A stretch of 64,000 bases of DNA from Linnemannia schmuckeri (lineage: Eukaryota > Mortierellomycota > Mortierellomycetes > Mortierellales > Mortierellaceae): positions 806,001 to 870,000 of the forward strand of contig JANATG010000014.1 of the NCBI GenBank assembly GCA_029449235.1. The letters run 5' to 3'. Every line of letters begins with the position of its first letter. Positions within the stretch are counted from its first letter, which is position 1. The position numbers and the translations under genes are program-made. This document shows, piece by piece, positions 61,401-64,000 of this stretch. The notes under the pieces were generated by a model. It made no database searches. It saw only the letters and a list, made by a program, of their open reading frames with translations, and was not told the DNA's origin.

Positions 61401-64000
61401 CGTACTAACTTGCTGAATTTTTCATTGCAATTTTTACGGCTCAAATAGCGAAGGGTACGAGGAAGAGTGCTACTTTGATTTCACGTTCTCACCCATCTTT
61501 TTGCAGGATGGTTCTATCGGAGGGATCCTCGCATTTGTCCAAGAAGTCACTCAGTCGATTCTCAACCAACGGCGATTGATGACTCTAAACCAATTCAGTA
61601 AACAGGCGCCGCTCATCCAATCCGTCACTGGAGCGTACTCTATGATTACCACCATCCTACAGGAATCCAACAACCTCGACATCCCATTCTCGATCGTTTA
61701 TAAGACGCAGGAACCCGCTAAAGAAACAGCACCGATTCTTACGCATGGCAGCTTCTTGCCTCCACATCCGCCACCGATCCCCTCACCTTCGACAAACGAT
61801 GACTTCCTTACGACAGGATCTATCGCAGGTACAGGATTGGAGCCTGGGCAAGGTGCTGATTGTACGTCTTCGACTGTGAAATTGATCCGCTCACATTTTT
61901 CTGTTGGTGTTCCCTCAGGCAAAAAAAATACGCGACGCGTTCCCCAGTCTGCTATTCTTTGCAGTACTTCTTTCGATCGAAATCTCAAGTCTGTCGGTTA
62001 TGGTGGGGTCAAGGAAAAGGTCTTTTCAAAGACATGCTCGACTCGACACATTCCCGACTCTTTACTCATTACCCCAGAAGAGTACGAACCTCTCGATCCC
62101 GCCTCTCCGGTCTACGACGATCCTTGGGCATGGCCAGTCCGGTCAGTTCTTGCAGACGGAATACCTCGGTTGGTTACTCTCCCAAAGTCAACTCACAAGC
62201 TTGCCAGGGCCCTGTTGCTTCCTATCCTCGAGAACCCGTCTGTGTTGGAATCAAGGATCACCACCGTTCTGATTGTAGGAATCAACCCTTTCCGAATGCT
62301 CGACAACCAATACCTAGACTTTTTGGCCCTTTTGGTCGCCAATATTGCTTCCTTGCTTCACTTTGGACGTTCTCGTGAGGAGGAACGTAAGAGTACGGAG
62401 GCCCTGTTCGAGCTCAACAAGGCCAAAATTTCGTTCTTTCAAAACATCTCTCACGAGTTGCGAAGTATGTTGAGCTTGAGCATAAGGCGAATTCCGGCTT
62501 CGTGAAAATTGATGGTATTCATATTTAACTTGACTTTTATTTCTCGTCTGTCACCTATAGCTCCCTTGACATTGATGCTTGCACCGCTGGACGATGTGTT
62601 GAGCCAGACGCCAGAGCATGCTGCTACCCGCCCCAGCTTGGAAATGGTTAGGAGAAATTCACGACGACTGCTAAAGCTGGTCAACACCTTACTTCAGTTT
62701 TCAAGGATCGAGGCAGGAAAGAGCCAGGCCATTTTTGAGGAGACCGATCTGTCCAAAGCCACACGAGAGATATCCGCCAACTTTGAGAGCGTCGCGCATG
62801 GATTCAATTTGCAGTACAACATCATCTGCGAGAGTCTGGATGATCTTCCAGGAGGCATTTGGGTGGACCGTGCAATGTGGAGCGGAATCATTCTCAACCT
62901 GATTGGTAATGCCTTCAAACATACATGGGAGGGCTCTGTTACGATTCACCAGTATCCCTGCAGAGGCAAAAATGGTCGTGATGGCGTAGCAGTCGACGTC
63001 AAGGACACTGGAGTAGGAATTGCCGCCGAACATTTGGATACGCTGTTTGGACGCTTCAACCGCATTGAGAACAAGCAGTCGCGGTCTCACGAAGGCACAG
63101 GAATCGGATTGTCCTTGGTCAAGGAGCTGACGGAGGTGCATGGTGGAAATGTATCGGTAACGTCGGAAGTTGACAAGGGCACTTGCTTCCATCTGTGGAT
63201 TCCCTCCGGACGGAGCCATCACCCCAGCTCGCAGATCAAACTGGGTGACTCCAAGACGACCAACCCACTCCTCAGGGCACCTCGCGATGACATATTGAAC
63301 AATAGGACCGACGCATCAATGTTTGTTGAGGAGGCAACTCAGTGGATCTCTCAAAAATCCTTGCCCGGCTCGACTTTGACGGCTTCAGGAACAGACTCGA
63401 CAGAGGAGGAGAAACTGGAGGATGACGACGACAACCTCGGCGTTGAATATATGCGTGATCGTCAGGACTCCATTGAAATGTCTAGCTCCGACTACGAGGT
63501 CTCTACGTTGAACTTGGACGAAGGAGAGCTTTCTAAAATTTTGATGGATCTGCCCGATCTTGCACATGAACCCCCGTCCGACCTCGACCCACTTTTGCCT
63601 CGCCGATCCTCTTCAGTAGCGCAGAGTCCAAAGATGAGCAAGGTGGACTCACCAACGCCGAAGGCGCTTCCGGCCTCAGAGTCATTGTTTGGGCCCATCG
63701 TGATTGAAAATGGCGCCTATGGAGGAGCTCAGACCCAGAGGAACGAACTGTCGGAGGAGCCCAAGGACGGTAGCCCAATGAACCGGAGCAAGCTGAGAAG
63801 GAGCTATATTATTGTCGTCGATGACAACAACGATATGCGCGCATACCTTCGAGAGATTCTTGGCAAGGATTTCCGAGTTCGCTGTGCCGTTGATGGACTG
63901 GATGCGCTCCGAGTGATTTCTGAGCGTCTAAAGCAGGGCAAACGGATCGATCTCATTTTGAGTGGTAGGGGACACCTGGTCGTCAACGTATCATTTAACT
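58408..64000 (+). CDS. Hybrid histidine kinase (5' part; cut by the right edge)
   Basis: A fungal two-component sensor that autophosphorylates a His and passes the phosphate to its own receiver. Exons: 58408-59958, 60903-60939 (a 37-nt microexon), 61175-61298, 61449-62464 and 62561-63964, followed by a GTAGGG donor with the intron running out of the window. About 1377 residues are visible, all in phase. The N-terminal 450 are disordered and Gln-rich. A PAS-like region follows (WPVELSVLMPMLMRSASPLA, IYWGEQCLLIYND, then AWRPILKQKHPLG from the microexon), then a GAF-like region to about 870. HisKA has His906 in NISHELRTPL. HATPase_c has Asn1026 (NLIGNAFKH), Asp1058 (DTGVGI) and GTGIGLSLV. After an acidic linker the receiver starts (YIIVVDDNNDMRAYL, Asp1330-Asp1331); its phosphorylated Asp lies in the next exon, outside the window. 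No transmembrane segment is seen, so it is probably a cytosolic sensor of unknown stimulus. Confidence 0.92.
59959..60902 (+). other. 944-nt first intron of the histidine kinase gene
   Basis: Donor GAC|GTAAGT, acceptor CATCATAG|GCATGG. No coding exon was found inside; the protein reads without a gap across YND|AWRP. Confidence 0.7.

Overview
The window is nuclear DNA of a filamentous, early-diverging fungus. The evidence is intron-rich genes (2 to 9 exons, GT-AG introns mostly 60-200 nt), fungal-specific architectures (SAGA Spt8, an FlbA/Sst2-type DEP-RGS protein, a fungal hybrid histidine kinase), and large divergent F-box/leucine-rich proteins with an EW(V/I/A)CK..KDLRI signature. I recognise that last family from Mortierellomycotina (Mortierella, Linnemannia and relatives). 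The placement is a judgement from protein style, not a computed phylogeny.

Left part (1-18.4 kb): the 5' part of SPT8 on the minus strand runs off the left edge. Divergent from it are a complete Drs2-type P4-ATPase (lipid flippase, 1206 aa, 9 exons), a 1617-aa coiled-coil protein of unknown function, and an S9-family serine peptidase (669 aa). 18.4-22.5 kb is gene-free and rich in simple sequence.

Middle (22.5-42.8 kb): a DEP-RGS regulator of heterotrimeric G-protein signalling has a 36-nt first exon separated from the rest by a 1.4 kb intron, and probably a Ser/Gln-rich C-terminal extension. Next comes an F-box cluster with one intact gene (30.1-32.1 kb), three decayed copies (28.4, 32.5 and, inverted, 34.5-35.8 kb) and, beyond a poly(ADP-ribose) glycohydrolase gene, a second intact F-box gene on the minus strand. 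A small Tim17/22/23-like gene is divergent from that F-box gene across a 177-240 bp promoter.

Right part (42.8-64 kb): a 6.7 kb gene-free stretch, then a 2140-aa RA-PH protein (a likely effector or adaptor of Ras-type GTPases), a 1.9 kb spacer, and a hybrid histidine kinase cut by the right edge inside its receiver domain.

The genes do not form an operon or an obvious biosynthetic cluster. Three of the large genes are signalling components (RGS, RA-PH, histidine kinase), but their adjacency is not evidence of a shared pathway. At larger scale, long intergenic regions tend to be purine-rich on the plus strand on their left side and pyrimidine-rich just upstream of plus-strand genes, with abrupt switch points. 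I found no convincing mobile element, tRNA, rRNA or CRISPR. I did not find a clearly novel system. The best leads are the F-box birth-and-death cluster, the RGG insert in the PARG, the in-frame optional intron in the histidine kinase and the recurrent strand-composition switches.
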